Positions 1 to 10,291 of a DNA stretch of 64,000 nt are shown one piece after another (the first letter of the stretch is position 1; each line of letters opens with the position of its first letter). Both the position numbers and the translations under genes were made by a program. Source of the stretch: Dactylonectria macrodidyma (taxonomy: Eukaryota > Ascomycota > Sordariomycetes > Hypocreales > Nectriaceae); the NCBI GenBank assembly GCA_020744425.1, contig JAGMUV010000010.1:682001-746000 (forward strand), read 5' to 3'. Under the pieces are notes generated by a model. The model did not search any database, was not told where the DNA came from, and saw only the letters and a list, made by a program, of their open reading frames with translations.

Positions 1-209
1 ACCATATGCATGGGCTGCGGCCGAGGTTTTCGTGGTGTCGAATGTCACGGTTGGCGCTGGAACGGGTCGAACTGGCTCTCTCTTGTGTTTGAAGAGATTG
101 AGAGTCCTCGCTCGGATTCAACGTTTTCGAGTGGCGGGACTCCTTCGGTACTGATTGCCCTGGACGCCGGGACCGAAGTATTGATCATATTCAGAGCATC
201 CGGGACAAG

Positions 210-975
210 ATGAACCAGGAGAAGACCAATATCTCCAGTGTCTGCGCTATGATGGCCGAGACCGACACCGAGGTCACTCCACCCAATCTCTACTGGGATC
301 ACGAAAGGAGGCTATTTGAGTCTGAAAAAAACCTACAAGACGCCCAACAGCAGCGCGTTAGTCAGGATGCTGAAGGCATATTCCTTGGCATTGGTGCCAG
401 TCCAAATGGGGGTCGAGCCCCTTTTGCATCATATCCCCAGGATGGAGCTACCTGGCCTGGCGCTGAAGAATGTTACGGATCAGATCGCGGACACTATACT
501 GAAGGATATGATGGAATAGAGCAGGGGGATTATATCCACATGGGTGGCTCACATGCTCCCCTACGGTCTCGCCAGAGCACCCCGGCGCCCCATACTGATT
601 CTACTCAGCTTGGTTCGTCGCTATTTACATAAGTGTCGTCGAGGTAGCTATCAACAGGCTAATGTGATCATGTCAGGTCTCCACAATGGTAGTGTTGCCG
701 CATCCCAGATCCATCTCAAACGCCGAGGTTCCAAGATCCGTCGCAAAAGTTCTCCTCGTCCCAAAGGCAAGATAGAAACCACTCATGGCAGCAAGTCACA
801 GTTATCCGAGACATACGAAATGCCTGCGGCCCTTGGCCCATCGGAAAAGTCCCAGCGGGGTCTGCAAGCAACCAGCAAGTCTCAAACCGCCAACCCATCC
901 CCATACACTTTCTCCCCCAAAGAATTAGATTCAATCTTAAAGTTTCCGGAAATTCCCTTGCCGAAGCCTCCATAG
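210..975 (+). pseudogene. Unidentified, probably broken coding stretch
   Basis: Coding-like composition runs along the plus strand, but no single frame spans it. One frame is open from 210 to 632 (starts MNQEKTNISS). A second frame (316-519, then 544-975) contains a run of small hydrophobic and basic residues and ends at a stop at 973-975. Moving between frames would need an intron or frameshift, and I could not place convincing splice sites. No family was recognised. It may be the decayed end of a gene that starts left of the window. Confidence is low, and only the presence of some coding signal is claimed. Confidence 0.15.
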
Positions 976-1220
976 AGTGGCATACCCAGGCGATGCTCCA
1001 TCCAACGAGAAAGTACTTGTTCCTTTGGATTCACTGTTGCCATCAATTTTATTCCAACATCTGCGGTATGTTTTCGTCAGCAGCTTGCACATCAATAGCA
1101 AATTTATACTCGAAGGTGTATCCACTGATGCGATACTGGTGGGTCAAAACGGGGGTCCAGGGAAACGAGTTCTGTCCAGTCTAGTGGCTAACAGACCCCT
1201 CAAGGTTTATCATCTTTGAG

Positions 1221-1818
1221 TCCCAGAGTATAACATACGATGTTAGTGGGCTAAGGGCATGTATTAGACGCAATGTTGTCGTGGTGTGCATATCATATGC
1301 TTTATGCTTAACTCAGGATCGATTCGAGATTAAACGTGACAAGTCTGCCAACGCGACTAAAAGAGCGGTAATTACACGGAGGGACTGCTGACCGCCCTGT
1401 TTCCAACTGATGTTTATCTGCCCCTAAGTTCCGCATATTCTGAGTGACTTTAAACTACTTGTACCTAGTTTCTTGGGTATTGTCAGAAAGAGTTAAGTCT
1501 TATCAGGCACCAAGTACGTAATGACCTAGCTAGACGGAATAAATCTCGTGACTATAGCTGTATAACTCGTCTTCCTCATATTGGACAAAGAGCAGATACG
1601 GCATTGAGGAGCGCTAGAAGAAGAGGCCTGGGGTAACAGTTACATGTGATTGAAGTACAGGGATAGGTTATACTTTTAAGTTTCTGGACTAACCAGGGAA
1701 GCGCATGAATGGTTTAAGCAAAGTTCATTAGTTAGTGGGAACTGTAATTAGGTAGCATGATGTGATTGGTTTGATAAATAATGGTGTGTATATCATTATA
1801 TATAAGCAATGCCTCTGC
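1221..1818. other. AT-rich spacer
   Basis: This is AT-rich sequence downstream of the FAD oxidoreductase A stop codon. Stop codons are dense in all frames and I see no gene or repeat in it. Confidence 0.4.
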
Positions 1819-3390
1819 TCATAATTTGGCAGAATCTAGCTTTATATGTGCTTCCCGCCAGGTCTTTAATATAGAGTTCTCAGGGTTATTCAATCTAGTT
1901 TGTGTAGCCATATATATCCTTGGAATGCCTGTACTTTGGAAATCTACTTTATCAATGACCATGGATGCTATTCCCCTAGCTGCAAGAAATATTTGTGGCA
2001 TGCCATGTCCAGTGAACCCAGCAAGGATGAACTGGTTCATTCTTCCTGGAACGACACCTATGTGGGGCATCGCATCAGATGAGTATCCCATTACTGCGGG
2101 GTTTGTTTAGTAGTTACTTCGCAAGCTTGAATCAGACATTTAACTTACTTCCCGTCCACAACTGGGACGTGTAAGCGCCGCTGTCTTCCCATCCTTGGAA
2201 TACGCGCTGCATATATCCATCAAAATATGTCATTGCGGATTCTATCAACAGGTCGTCGTTGACGTTGTTATACCAGCTTTCCAGCTCGTGATAAAACTCA
2301 GACCGCGCGCCTCCGACAATGACACTACCGTCAGGTCTCGGGATCAAATACTCATACTTGGTGTCTGACCAGCGAATCATGTATGAGTTTGGCAGGAAGG
2401 GTGCAGGATTCTTGGTAGGCTTGATATGACTGCAGATGCCCCGTGCTGGGATAATTGTATCGGTAAACTCGGACAGTAGCGATGAAGTGTAGCCGTTGGT
2501 TGCGTACACGATATCTCTTGCACGGATCAAGCCCCGTGGTGTTGTGAGCGTGAAATATCCCTCCGCATCTGGCAACTTGGTAACCTCGATGACAGGTGTG
2601 TGTGTTTGAACGTTCACGCCACGGTCAATGGCATTGCTCAGCAAGTGAAGGACGAGCTTGTACGGAAACAGATGCCCTGCAGTGTAAGAAAGACAGCCCT
2701 TGGCTCCTTTTACGCCCGACAACTAGTTCTAATTAGCATCATGACACGCTGCAAAAAGCATAGGTTTGAGGTGGTATTCAGCTAACCCTTTCCGCGTCCG
2801 CGCCCCTCGCGAAGTGCACATCTTCCATCCCTGGAAATGAATTCCGTCTGAGCATGTCGAATCCGGATTTCATCTTGTCGCAGATGGAATCTGACATCAA
2901 CACGTCGACCGCACGTGTCAAGACAAAATCACAATCGATACTTTCATCTTCTATAGTCTTCTTGACCGCAGAAAGATTTTGCGCCTCAAAAGTCGCACAC
3001 TCAGAGGCGATCTCGACGCCATGGGTGACGGCGAGACTGGACGGCCGATTAGAGGGGTCGGGCTTGAGATGGCCGCCTATGAGGAGATTATTTGAGACTA
3101 GAGGTCTAGAAAAGGCGAGTTCAAGGATACAACATACCATTTCGGCCTGTTGCACCGGAACAGGCTTGCCGAGCTTCGAGAATCACGATGTTGGGAGGCA
3201 CAGTGCCCCTACGCTTGCAGATGTCGAGAATGTGGTAAACTGTCGAGACACCTGCATAACCAGCACCGATGATAGCAATATCCACTTGTGAGGGGACGTC
3301 CGAGGTAGATCTGTAATCGTCCAAGGGGTGTGGAGACGATCTCCAGAAGGAGCTCGTGGGGTTCGTGACGGGGAGCGGGGAAGGTAGCAT
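1819..3390 (-). CDS. FAD-dependent oxidoreductase A (DAO family, PuuB-like)
   Basis: Four exons (3138-3390, 2787-3076, 2149-2722, 1819-2093) join in frame into 463 aa. The start is the first ATG at 3390; the frame is open further upstream but without an ATG. Near residue 45 is the dinucleotide-binding motif IIGAGYAGVST, followed by VILEAR, the acidic end of the second Rossmann strand, and then SGATGRNGGHLKPD, the Gly-rich segment typical of fungal DAO-fold enzymes related to gamma-glutamylputrescine and D-amino-acid oxidases. The C-terminal FTGHGMPQIFLAARG, also typical of the family, is intact. Such enzymes oxidise amines or amino acids with FAD; the substrate cannot be read here. It is divergent from the UNC93-like transporter at 4113 and paralogous to the enzyme at 6319-8127, with different intron positions. 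No signal peptide is visible, so it is probably cytosolic or peroxisomal. Confidence 0.85.
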
Positions 3391-3527
3391 GTCTTGATAA
3401 CAGTCCGATTGAGGCAAAGTGTAAGCTTGATGATTTCTAATGCGGAGGGGATGAGAGACCTTTAGCGAGCTAGATATCGTCTGTTATATCATAACCTGGT
3501 CGGCTCCGCTGAGTCGTTAGAACACTC

Positions 3528-3536
3528 CCGGCCCGG
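3528..3536. promoter_or_regulatory. CCGGCCCGG palindromic core (possible regulator site)
   Basis: CCGGCCCGG is followed by AC rather than TT. It is the same palindromic core as the element at 3807 and lies in the same divergent promoter. CGG-N-CCG inverted triplets are the usual target form of dimeric Zn2Cys6 regulators; the regulator itself is not identified. Confidence 0.35.
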
Positions 3537-3806
3537 ACCTCAGGAATAGACGAGCCGCGATTCATCGTATATCGTATAATGATACTCCGTAGCCGGTCCC
3601 GGATGCTACCAAAGAGCCCCTGAAGAATTCTAGCAAGGACTTTGATAGCTGGCGATAAGGCGACGCGACTCGTGTTCCGCCGATCGCAAAATGACAGACC
3701 TACCAGCCGCTAATACAACCTGACTATTTCAATTGCGGAATTCATTACCCGGAACTAGGCAGTTCAAATTGATAGGATGCGTGGCCGATTACCCTGACAA
3801 AAGTTC

Positions 3807-3817
3807 CCGGCCCGGTT
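3807..3817 (+). promoter_or_regulatory. CCGGNCCGGTT element
   Basis: The sequence is CCGGCCCGGTT. The same 11-mer with a variable centre occurs at 8266, 8746 and 8931, i.e. in both divergent promoters of the four-gene block. It is proposed as a shared operator. Confidence 0.45.
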
Positions 3818-4112
3818 GCAACCGGCATAAGATGTATCGTTAGCCGGTTATAGGGTCGATGTAAGCAATGTGTGACTTATCTGGGAGGAACTGAGTTTTA
3901 TCAATTCAGGTTGATGTTGCAAGGAAGCCACGTACTCGATCTGGGTCATGGACGTGGGTATGCTATCTTGCATGTCACTTGATCAACCGTCGGCCGAATT
4001 CAGGATGGATGAATCGCAGGCTAGCAAACACTAATCATTATAAAACTGGGTTCCCTTTGGTGCTCCTCGTCTCCTCCATGTTCTGTTATACGTCTACACT
4101 TTATTGTTCCCG

Positions 4113-5973
4113 ATGGCAACGTCACAAACTAAGGACGATAGCAAAATTGCTGACAGGGTTGAACTGGCCACTGTGTCCAGCTACGCCAATAATGGCGGCC
4201 AAGGAAGTGAAATTGACGAGGCGTATCTACGCGCTTCGTCCATCACTAAATTCTACAGGAGTGTCCTATTTCAAATGATTTTGTTTGGAGCGTAAGCCAC
4301 CAGCCACACAATGCTCAAAAGCTAGCTCATAATAATCGTTGTGTAGTCTCTCATTCGTGGGCCCAGCTATGGCCGATGCCATCTCCAACCTGGGTGGCGG
4401 TGGCCTCTCCAGCCCTTACTTGGCCAACTTGGCCAACTCGCTCAATTACGCGTCTGGGTGTATGATTACGCTCATTGGAGGTCCCTTGATTAACAAGTTT
4501 GGTATTAAGTGGTCGTGCATGATTGCTGCGGTAGCCATGCCTCTGTCAGGGTCGGCTTACTACGTGAACGCGAAATATGGTGTTGACTGGTACCTATTAT
4601 TCTCAAATGCAAGTAACAGACATCTTCCATCTTTGAGAGTGTTAAGTCTAACAGTCAACTTGATAGATCCTAGGAGGATTCACCTCGGGCTTCCTCTACG
4701 TCGCAGAGACGACCGCAATGTTGTCATACCCGCATCAAAATGATAGAGGTTTCTATTTAGGTATGTCGAATCCTAGAACCATCCATGAGCTATATTAGTT
4801 AACTTTGTCCAGGCATTTGGTCCGCGATGCGAAACTCGGGCAGCGTAATTGGTGGTGCTATTAACTTTTCCACGAACAACACCCAATCCTCTGCAGGAGG
4901 AATCGCATGGTCTACCTACCTCATCTTTGTTGGTTTTGGTCAGTTCATGCCACTATCTCCAATTGACAAACGGTTTCTAACTATTGGACTGCATAGCTTG
5001 CACTGGTGTGATTTGGGCTTTCCTACTGTCGCCAACGAGACGCGTTCGACGTCGTGACGGCTCCAAAATCTCCATCGCTGGAAGAATCACCTGGAAGCAA
5101 GAGTTCAAGGCTCTTTGGAGGCATATGCAGTACAAAAAGGTTAGCCCATTTCTATCCATCATTACCTCGGTCTCTACTTACCTTTGAAATCAGACTTGGC
5201 TAGTTTTTATCCCTGCCTTCTACTCATTCTTTTATGGTGGAACTATGGGCACATATCTTTCGTTACACTTTTCAGTGCGCGCACGGAGCTTGTCGTCCCT
5301 TATTGTTCGTAAGTGAATTCAACCCTGCCATAGTTGAAACATGACTCATTCGTTCCTAGCAACAATCGTCATTCCAGCAGTTATTGCTTACGGAAAACTG
5401 CTAGATACAAAGCGCTGGGCTCAGTCTAAACGAGCATGGCTTTCTTTCACTCTATGGGTCATTCCCCAATCGGCCTGCTTCATCTGGATTGGTATAGAAT
5501 ATTCTAAGTTTGGGAAGGACACAACAGCACTGGACTACGAACTGTGAGTTGATCCTCAAGTATTTGCTGCGCCAGGTGCTGACACATTTTGTTCCCAAAG
5601 CGCAAGTAAGAGATGGGCCGAGGCTTACCTCCCATACTTGATCATATTTGTCACCGGTTATTGGACTCAACTGTCTCTATACTGGATTCTGGGCACCTTT
5701 TCCACTGATGTTGGATCATCCTCCCGCACAGGCGGCCTGTTCCGCGCCTTTGAGACGGCTGGTCAAGCTGTCTCGTACGCCATCAACTCCAACTCTACCT
5801 CTGATCCTAGAATTCCGTTTTATGTCAACTGTGCAGTGCTGACTCTTGCTATTCCATGCATGGTATTCCTCATCCGATTGGTACCGGAAGCCCCTGCGAG
5901 CACAGATATTGACGTTGGTGAAGATGGAGTGATACAAGGTGTACCAACCTCGAAACAGATCCAGACAAATTAA
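4113..5973 (+). CDS. UNC93-like MFS transporter
   Basis: Eight exons (4113-4291, 4347-4612, 4674-4760, 4813-4938, 4997-5139, 5194-5308, 5360-5543, 5601-5973) join in frame into 490 aa. The ATG at 4113 is the first one in frame. After a polar N-terminus of about 45 residues come many hydrophobic helices. The first, LSFVGPAMADAISNLGGGG, and the region around NSGSVIGGAINFSTN fit the fungal UNC93/DUF895 branch of the major facilitator superfamily, and the length matches that family. The third junction uses the acceptor TCCTAG; a nearby alternative would shift the frame. It probably sits in the plasma or vacuolar membrane, and the substrate is unknown. Its position between two FAD oxidoreductases and its shared promoter motif suggest it moves their substrate or product. 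Confidence 0.85.
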
Positions 5974-6318
5974 GATAGCCGAGGGACTTGTATGTACGGC
6001 TGCAGTAGTACGCGAGGATGGGTTCTTGTCCTTGTGTATTATTAATAAATTTTGTTTGTCAGGAATCAGAAATCAATTCCCCCATGTAAATATTTCGAGC
6101 TTGAATGTGAGATGGGCCGGTAAGCCTCAGGGGGCAGCAATACGCGTTGTAGCAATCATCGCTGGTTAGGCCAGTTAAACCTCCTTGCCACGCCTAAATC
6201 GACATCAAGAGCGAAAATTTCATCCGTTTTAAACACCCATATTTATTAAAAACATTAGAAATGTCTCAGGAACTCATGACTTTATTTATGAAGTTGTCTC
6301 GAATTCAAAGGTTTTAAA
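5974..6318. other. Convergent 3' spacer
   Basis: This spacer lies between the 3' ends of the transporter (+) and oxidoreductase B (-). It is AT-rich around 6220-6320, and I see no gene in it. Confidence 0.4.
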
Positions 6319-8127
6319 CTACTTAAGGCTATTACAAAACGGCTTCTTCGCGCTTTCCAAGGCGTCTTGAGTGTCCTGTTCAAATACGGCCGCAGCGTCT
6401 ACTTTTTGAAGCGAGTCAATTCGCTCAGACGTAGCCCGGAATGGCTTTGGCAGAGATGGGTATGGCCCAACAAGGGACGGGGCGCTGTATTTGCAACCCA
6501 ATGCATCCAAAATAAGTGGTGTGATATGAGCGGTAGAGAGCAGAATTCGTGGCATGCCTTAGGTGACTGCATCAGCCTCATACTTGAAATCGATGCGACG
6601 GAAACAAATACTCACCGTGACCTGAAAATCCGGCTGCAACAAAGTGCCCAGAGCGATTTGGGATAGCTCCGACAAAAGGGAAGCCGTCAATACTTGCCGA
6701 GTCAACTAGTAATAATGTCAATGGGCGACGTATGCTTCATGAGATACGCAGGAGAACTTACCACCAGTCCAACAACCACCATCTGCAACACCCTTCCATA
6801 ACTCTGCCGGATTGTTTCCTGGCCAACCGACCACGTCCGATGGGGCCCAAGATTGGAAAAACTCGGGAACACCGTCGAATTGCTTGTCCTCCTCATCGTT
6901 TAGGTAGCACTTGTCCGGCGAGTGAACAAGAACAGCTCTCGCTCCGCCAATAATGATGATGTTGTGCGGTGGTGGAAGTTGGAGATGATAATTCTACGCA
7001 AATTAATTAGCTATTGAAACTGTTGCATTTCTGGGAGCACACGGACGTTAACAACGCTGTCCCAATGCTGGGCGCCAGTATGTTTGATGAACCCCTCTGG
7101 AGCTGGAACAGCCGCCAAAGTTGCTCTGTCCGCAACGATGAGGTTGCTAAACTCTGGCAGGAGATGGGAGGCCCATCGGTTCGTCGTGTGTACGACTGAT
7201 TTTGTTCGCACGTCTCCTCGCGGTGTTTTAACTGTAATCCAGCCGTTGGAGTCTTGCTCTGAAACACTCAAAGCCGGTGTGTGCGCTTGGAGGTTAAGAT
7301 GACCTGTTTCGAGGACGATGCGGAGAAGAGCATGAACAAATTTGTAGGGCCATCTGCGGGGTATCAGCCATCTTCAAGTACACCCACAACAGGGTACTCA
7401 CACTTGACCTGCAGGGTGTACTACTGCCCCAAGGCATGCCTTCATCTGGGTGAAGTTCTCGGCAGCCTTTGAGTCTTCAATAACCCTGCAGACTTTGACC
7501 ACCTCGTTGTCATCCCCGTGATCTTTCTTCATCAATTCATAAGAACCTCTCAGTCGAGTCCACGCTTCATCTGACATTGCTGCGTCAAATGTTTCGCCAA
7601 ACTTGAGGCACACCTCCTCAGCAATGCCCTCCTCAGCTGCGAGTTCTTTGAAAGCAGGCAGGTGCGCCATCTCATGTTTAATGAGTTGCATGGCCCCTTC
7701 AGGCCCAAACCTCTTTGACCATGGCGTGTAGCGTGAGTAGGCATGGGGTCTCAACTGCCCCCCTTAAGTTAATCCTGTTAGTATTGAGACTTCTAATTCG
7801 GGATGAAACTAACCGTTTCGACCCGTTGAAGATCCGCAAATATCCCGCGCCTCCAGCATCAGCATCTTAGGCATTTCGGTACTATTTTGCGTGTACTTTC
7901 ATTCAGTTAGTTTTTATTTGCTTTTCTTTTTCTTTTCGCGAACTTGATGAGGCTATCTTCTTTACCTTTTGCAGCCAGTACGCCGTGGTTGCTCCTGCAT
8001 ACCCACTGCCAATAATGACGATGTCTGTCTCGCTTGGCAGGTCATCGGTGGAGCGAAAGTCTCGTAGAGGGGATGCAGCCCCCTCAATCCAGTACGACTT
8101 CGTAGGGTTGTCAATTGGGAGAGGCAT
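6319..8127 (-). CDS. FAD-dependent oxidoreductase B (DAO family)
   Basis: Seven exons (7966-8127, 7814-7895, 7402-7762, 7047-7353, 6762-6993, 6616-6705, 6319-6557) join in frame into 490 aa. The N-terminus MPLPIDNPTKSYW resembles that of oxidoreductase A. The FAD-binding motif IIGSGYAGATTAYWL is followed by MLMLEARDICGSSTGRNGG, again the Rossmann acidic end and the Gly-rich DAO segment. The C-terminal part has FVAAGFSGHGMPRILL, matching paralogue A. The family oxidises C-N bonds of amines or amino acids with FAD; the substrate is not evident. The middle part, with VHPAGQVWPYKFVHALLR, aligns with paralogue A. Six introns against three in A imply an old duplication. It is convergent with the transporter and divergent from the HAD-like gene at 9253. 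Confidence 0.85.
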
Positions 8128-8265
8128 TGTAGAAAATCGATGTCTCGGCTAAGTAGTTGCGTAGTGTGGAAGTGACGTGGGGATCAGTTACTAGTCAAGT
8201 TGAAGCTGGTGTCAGCTCTTTAAGTTCATTTAAGGCTACCGACACCTTGTTCGCTAAGGAGTGGC

Positions 8266-8276
8266 CCGGACCGGTT
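8266..8276 (+). promoter_or_regulatory. CCGGNCCGGTT element
   Basis: The sequence is CCGGACCGGTT, about 140 bp upstream of the oxidoreductase B start codon. It matches the element in the other divergent promoter at 3807, apart from the central base. Confidence 0.45.
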
Positions 8277-8745
8277 GCCGGACCCAGTGAAAGTATTGTA
8301 AAACTCCACCGTTCCCAGGTATCAGTTTACCGGGTGAGTACTATCTTAATCGCAAATGGGATTTCTTTTGGCTTGTTTAACCATAGCTCAAACGTTTACT
8401 CAGCCAGCAAGCACGCATCTCGTCCGTGAGCAAATGCCATTAGTAATCTTTTCCTCTACTAATACTGTCGGATAATATGGCATGTGGGGCTGCGTGCAGC
8501 TTTACGAAAGGGTTACACCTAGCCTTAAGACCGTTTCACTCCATCTCGGTCTTATCTGGTTGGCCTTGGCCAAATTACTAACACAAGGTTTAGCACTATT
8601 CAAGCACGGCCCTTAGTGCTGCGCCGCAGTTCATGACTGACTCGATAAAATGTCGTGTACCCCTCACTTCACGGAGGATCTGCTAAGAACTACTGGATAT
8701 GGATAATGTCGCCGTGATTAATACGACAGGAAAGAGGGGTAATTG

Positions 8746-8756
8746 CCGGGCCGGTT
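8746..8756 (+). promoter_or_regulatory. CCGGNCCGGTT element (repeat copy 1)
   Basis: The sequence is CCGGGCCGGTT, located in the first copy of the 185-bp tandem repeat, upstream of the HAD-like gene. Confidence 0.4.
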
Positions 8757-8930
8757 ACGTAGCACTCACCCCTCACAACTGATCGGCCAAAGGTCGACCA
8801 GTTGCCGGCTACTATCTGGAACTTTAAGAGCGAAGGCTCAATCTCTCCAACCGGACCAGCTGATAAGAACGATTGTCCGTGCACGGCGAATATTTGCCGT
8901 GATTGATACGCCAGTAAACAGGGATAATCG

Positions 8931-8941
8931 CCGGTCCGGTT
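8931..8941 (+). promoter_or_regulatory. CCGGNCCGGTT element (repeat copy 2)
   Basis: The sequence is CCGGTCCGGTT, located in the second copy of the 185-bp tandem repeat. The variable central base has changed while the flanking CCGG and CCGGTT are kept, although the rest of the repeat has diverged. Confidence 0.4.
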
Positions 8942-9252
8942 TTGTAGCACCTGCCCTCGCTATATCTAATCAACCAAATGCCGGCAACAATCTGGAAGCT
9001 ATTTTGGCGGTAAAGGCTGGATCTTGTAGACCGGAGCAGATCCCGGGACTCGGTGGTGGAGCCCCTACACGACAAGGCAAAAGTGCCACGTATCCGTGGC
9101 GTACAGACTCTATGCATCGCTTACGGGAAGCCCTATATTTGAGGTAGCGTCTTGACACCTTGGCTCTGGCCTCAACTATTCTTCACCAGAGCAATCATCA
9201 ATCAACCACAACTTATCGCACACACTTTCCATATTTCCCTCACCCATTCGCC

Positions 9253-10031
9253 ATGTCTACTCCAAAGAATGTTGTTTTTGATATCGTTGGCACGCTTGTC
9301 TCCTATGAGCACTTATTCGAGGCCTTCAATGAACGACTCAGTGAGCGACTCCGCGCCAGCAGCATCCAGCCGAAGCTTCTTAGGTGCTGCTAGATAGAGG
9401 TAGCCAAGCGTGAGTATACGTATCTTTCCATGTCTAGGCGCTACGTGGTTTTCTTCAAAGTCTTTGAGGCGTTATTTTACCGCTGTCTCCATTACGCCGG
9501 AATCAAAGACCCGCACTCCTTCGCAAGCGAAGATGATGTTGCCTATCTAGTTCAGGAATGGAAGAAACTGGTTCTTCGAGAGGGAGCTGCTGAGTGCATT
9601 AGCAAGCTGCGTGAGGCCGGTTTCACAGTATGGTGTTTTACGGCTGGGGATATTGCCCCCGTGAGAGGATACTTCTCACGAGGAGGCGTCGAAATGCCAG
9701 TAGAGAGTCTTCTGTCTTGTGACTCGGCTGGACTTGCAAAGCCAACCCTAGAAGCTTATGAGCCTATCTTAAAAAGGCTCTCGGCGGATGGGTCTAAGCC
9801 TTGGTTTGCAGCTGCACATCTATGGGATGCATCGACGGCAAAGACTGTGGTGTACGTCTTCCTCTAATACTACTGTTTCTTTTATATTGACTTCCAATTT
9901 GCAGATTTAGTGCGGCTTATTGTACCACCTTGGAGGGTGAGGCGCTCCCGGACATATTTGGACAGATGGATATTGTAACTGACACATTGCCGGATATGGC
10001 AGATAAGATAATTACAGCTTCTAGTAGTTAG
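9253..10031 (+). pseudogene. HAD-superfamily (haloacid dehalogenase-like) gene with in-frame stop
   Basis: The frame from the ATG at 9253 shows haloacid dehalogenase motifs: VVFDIVGTL with the nucleophilic Asp about residue 10, FTAGD (motif II Thr), GLAKPT (motif III Lys) and HLWDAS (motif IV acidic). One intron (GT at about 9854, AG at 9904) restores a C-terminus beginning FSAAYCTTLEGE, with a stop at 10029-10031. The frame is interrupted by TAG at 9391-9393, after codon 46. No intron could remove it, because the local GT...AG would be only about 10 bp. The reading resumes in the same frame as IEVAKREYTYLSMS, so a single nonsense change is likely; TGG to TAG would fit RIP-type mutation. If intact it would be a small cytosolic hydrolase, perhaps acting with the flanking oxidases. 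Sequencing error is the alternative explanation. Confidence 0.7.
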
Positions 10032-10148
10032 AGACTAGCTAGCAGTTGATTTAAACACATTATATTAGTCTGGGCACAGGAACCCAAGACTCTTGATAGT
10101 AACTACTTGGCTGACATGAGCTTTCACGGGTTAGGTAGACCACAAGTA

Positions 10149-10198
10149 AGTCAGCGCACCCATTAGATGAACAGGGGCTTAGCTGAACGCCCCACTTA
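10149..10198 (+). repeat. Left terminal inverted repeat
   Basis: This is a 50-bp repeat beginning AGTCAGCGCACCC and ending GCCCCACTTA. It is identical to the reverse complement of the right end. Confidence 0.9.
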
Positions 10199-10291
10199 CA
10201 GCCGCGTCAACCACAACGCATCTCTAGCCACACGCGTTTCTTCCTTTAATAACACTCAATTCGTCAATTCAACCTTATAACCTTATTTTTT

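Larger units (their letters stand above)
3391..4112. promoter_or_regulatory. Divergent promoter, oxidoreductase A / UNC93-like transporter
   Basis: This 722-bp intergenic region between two head-to-head genes contains no coding signal. It holds one full CCGGNCCGGTT element (3807-3817), the CCGGCCCGG core at 3528-3536, a one-base-longer variant CCGGTCCCGG (3593-3602) and further CCGG-containing half-sites such as TTGCAACCGGC just after the full element. Confidence 0.5.
8700..9045 (+). repeat. Two-copy tandem repeat, period 185 bp
   Basis: GCCGTGATTAATACG at 8711 recurs as GCCGTGATTGATACG at 8896. The CCGGNCCGGTT element (8746 and 8931) and an ATCTGGAA stretch downstream recur at about the same spacing. 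The copies have diverged considerably, so the duplication is not recent. Each copy carries one putative regulatory site upstream of the HAD-like gene. Confidence 0.6.
8128..9252. promoter_or_regulatory. Divergent promoter, oxidoreductase B / HAD-like gene
   Basis: This 1.1-kb intergenic region lies between head-to-head genes. It contains three CCGGNCCGGTT elements (8266, 8746, 8931), the last two inside a 185-bp tandem duplication. Additional ACCGGAC- and ACCGGAG-like half-sites are scattered at about 8854 and 9032. No gene is supported here. Confidence 0.45.

Noticed and set aside
1781..2110. 109-codon plus-strand frame
   Set aside because: It is the antisense of the last exon of FAD oxidoreductase A, whose minus-strand reading carries the conserved FTGHGMPQ motif.
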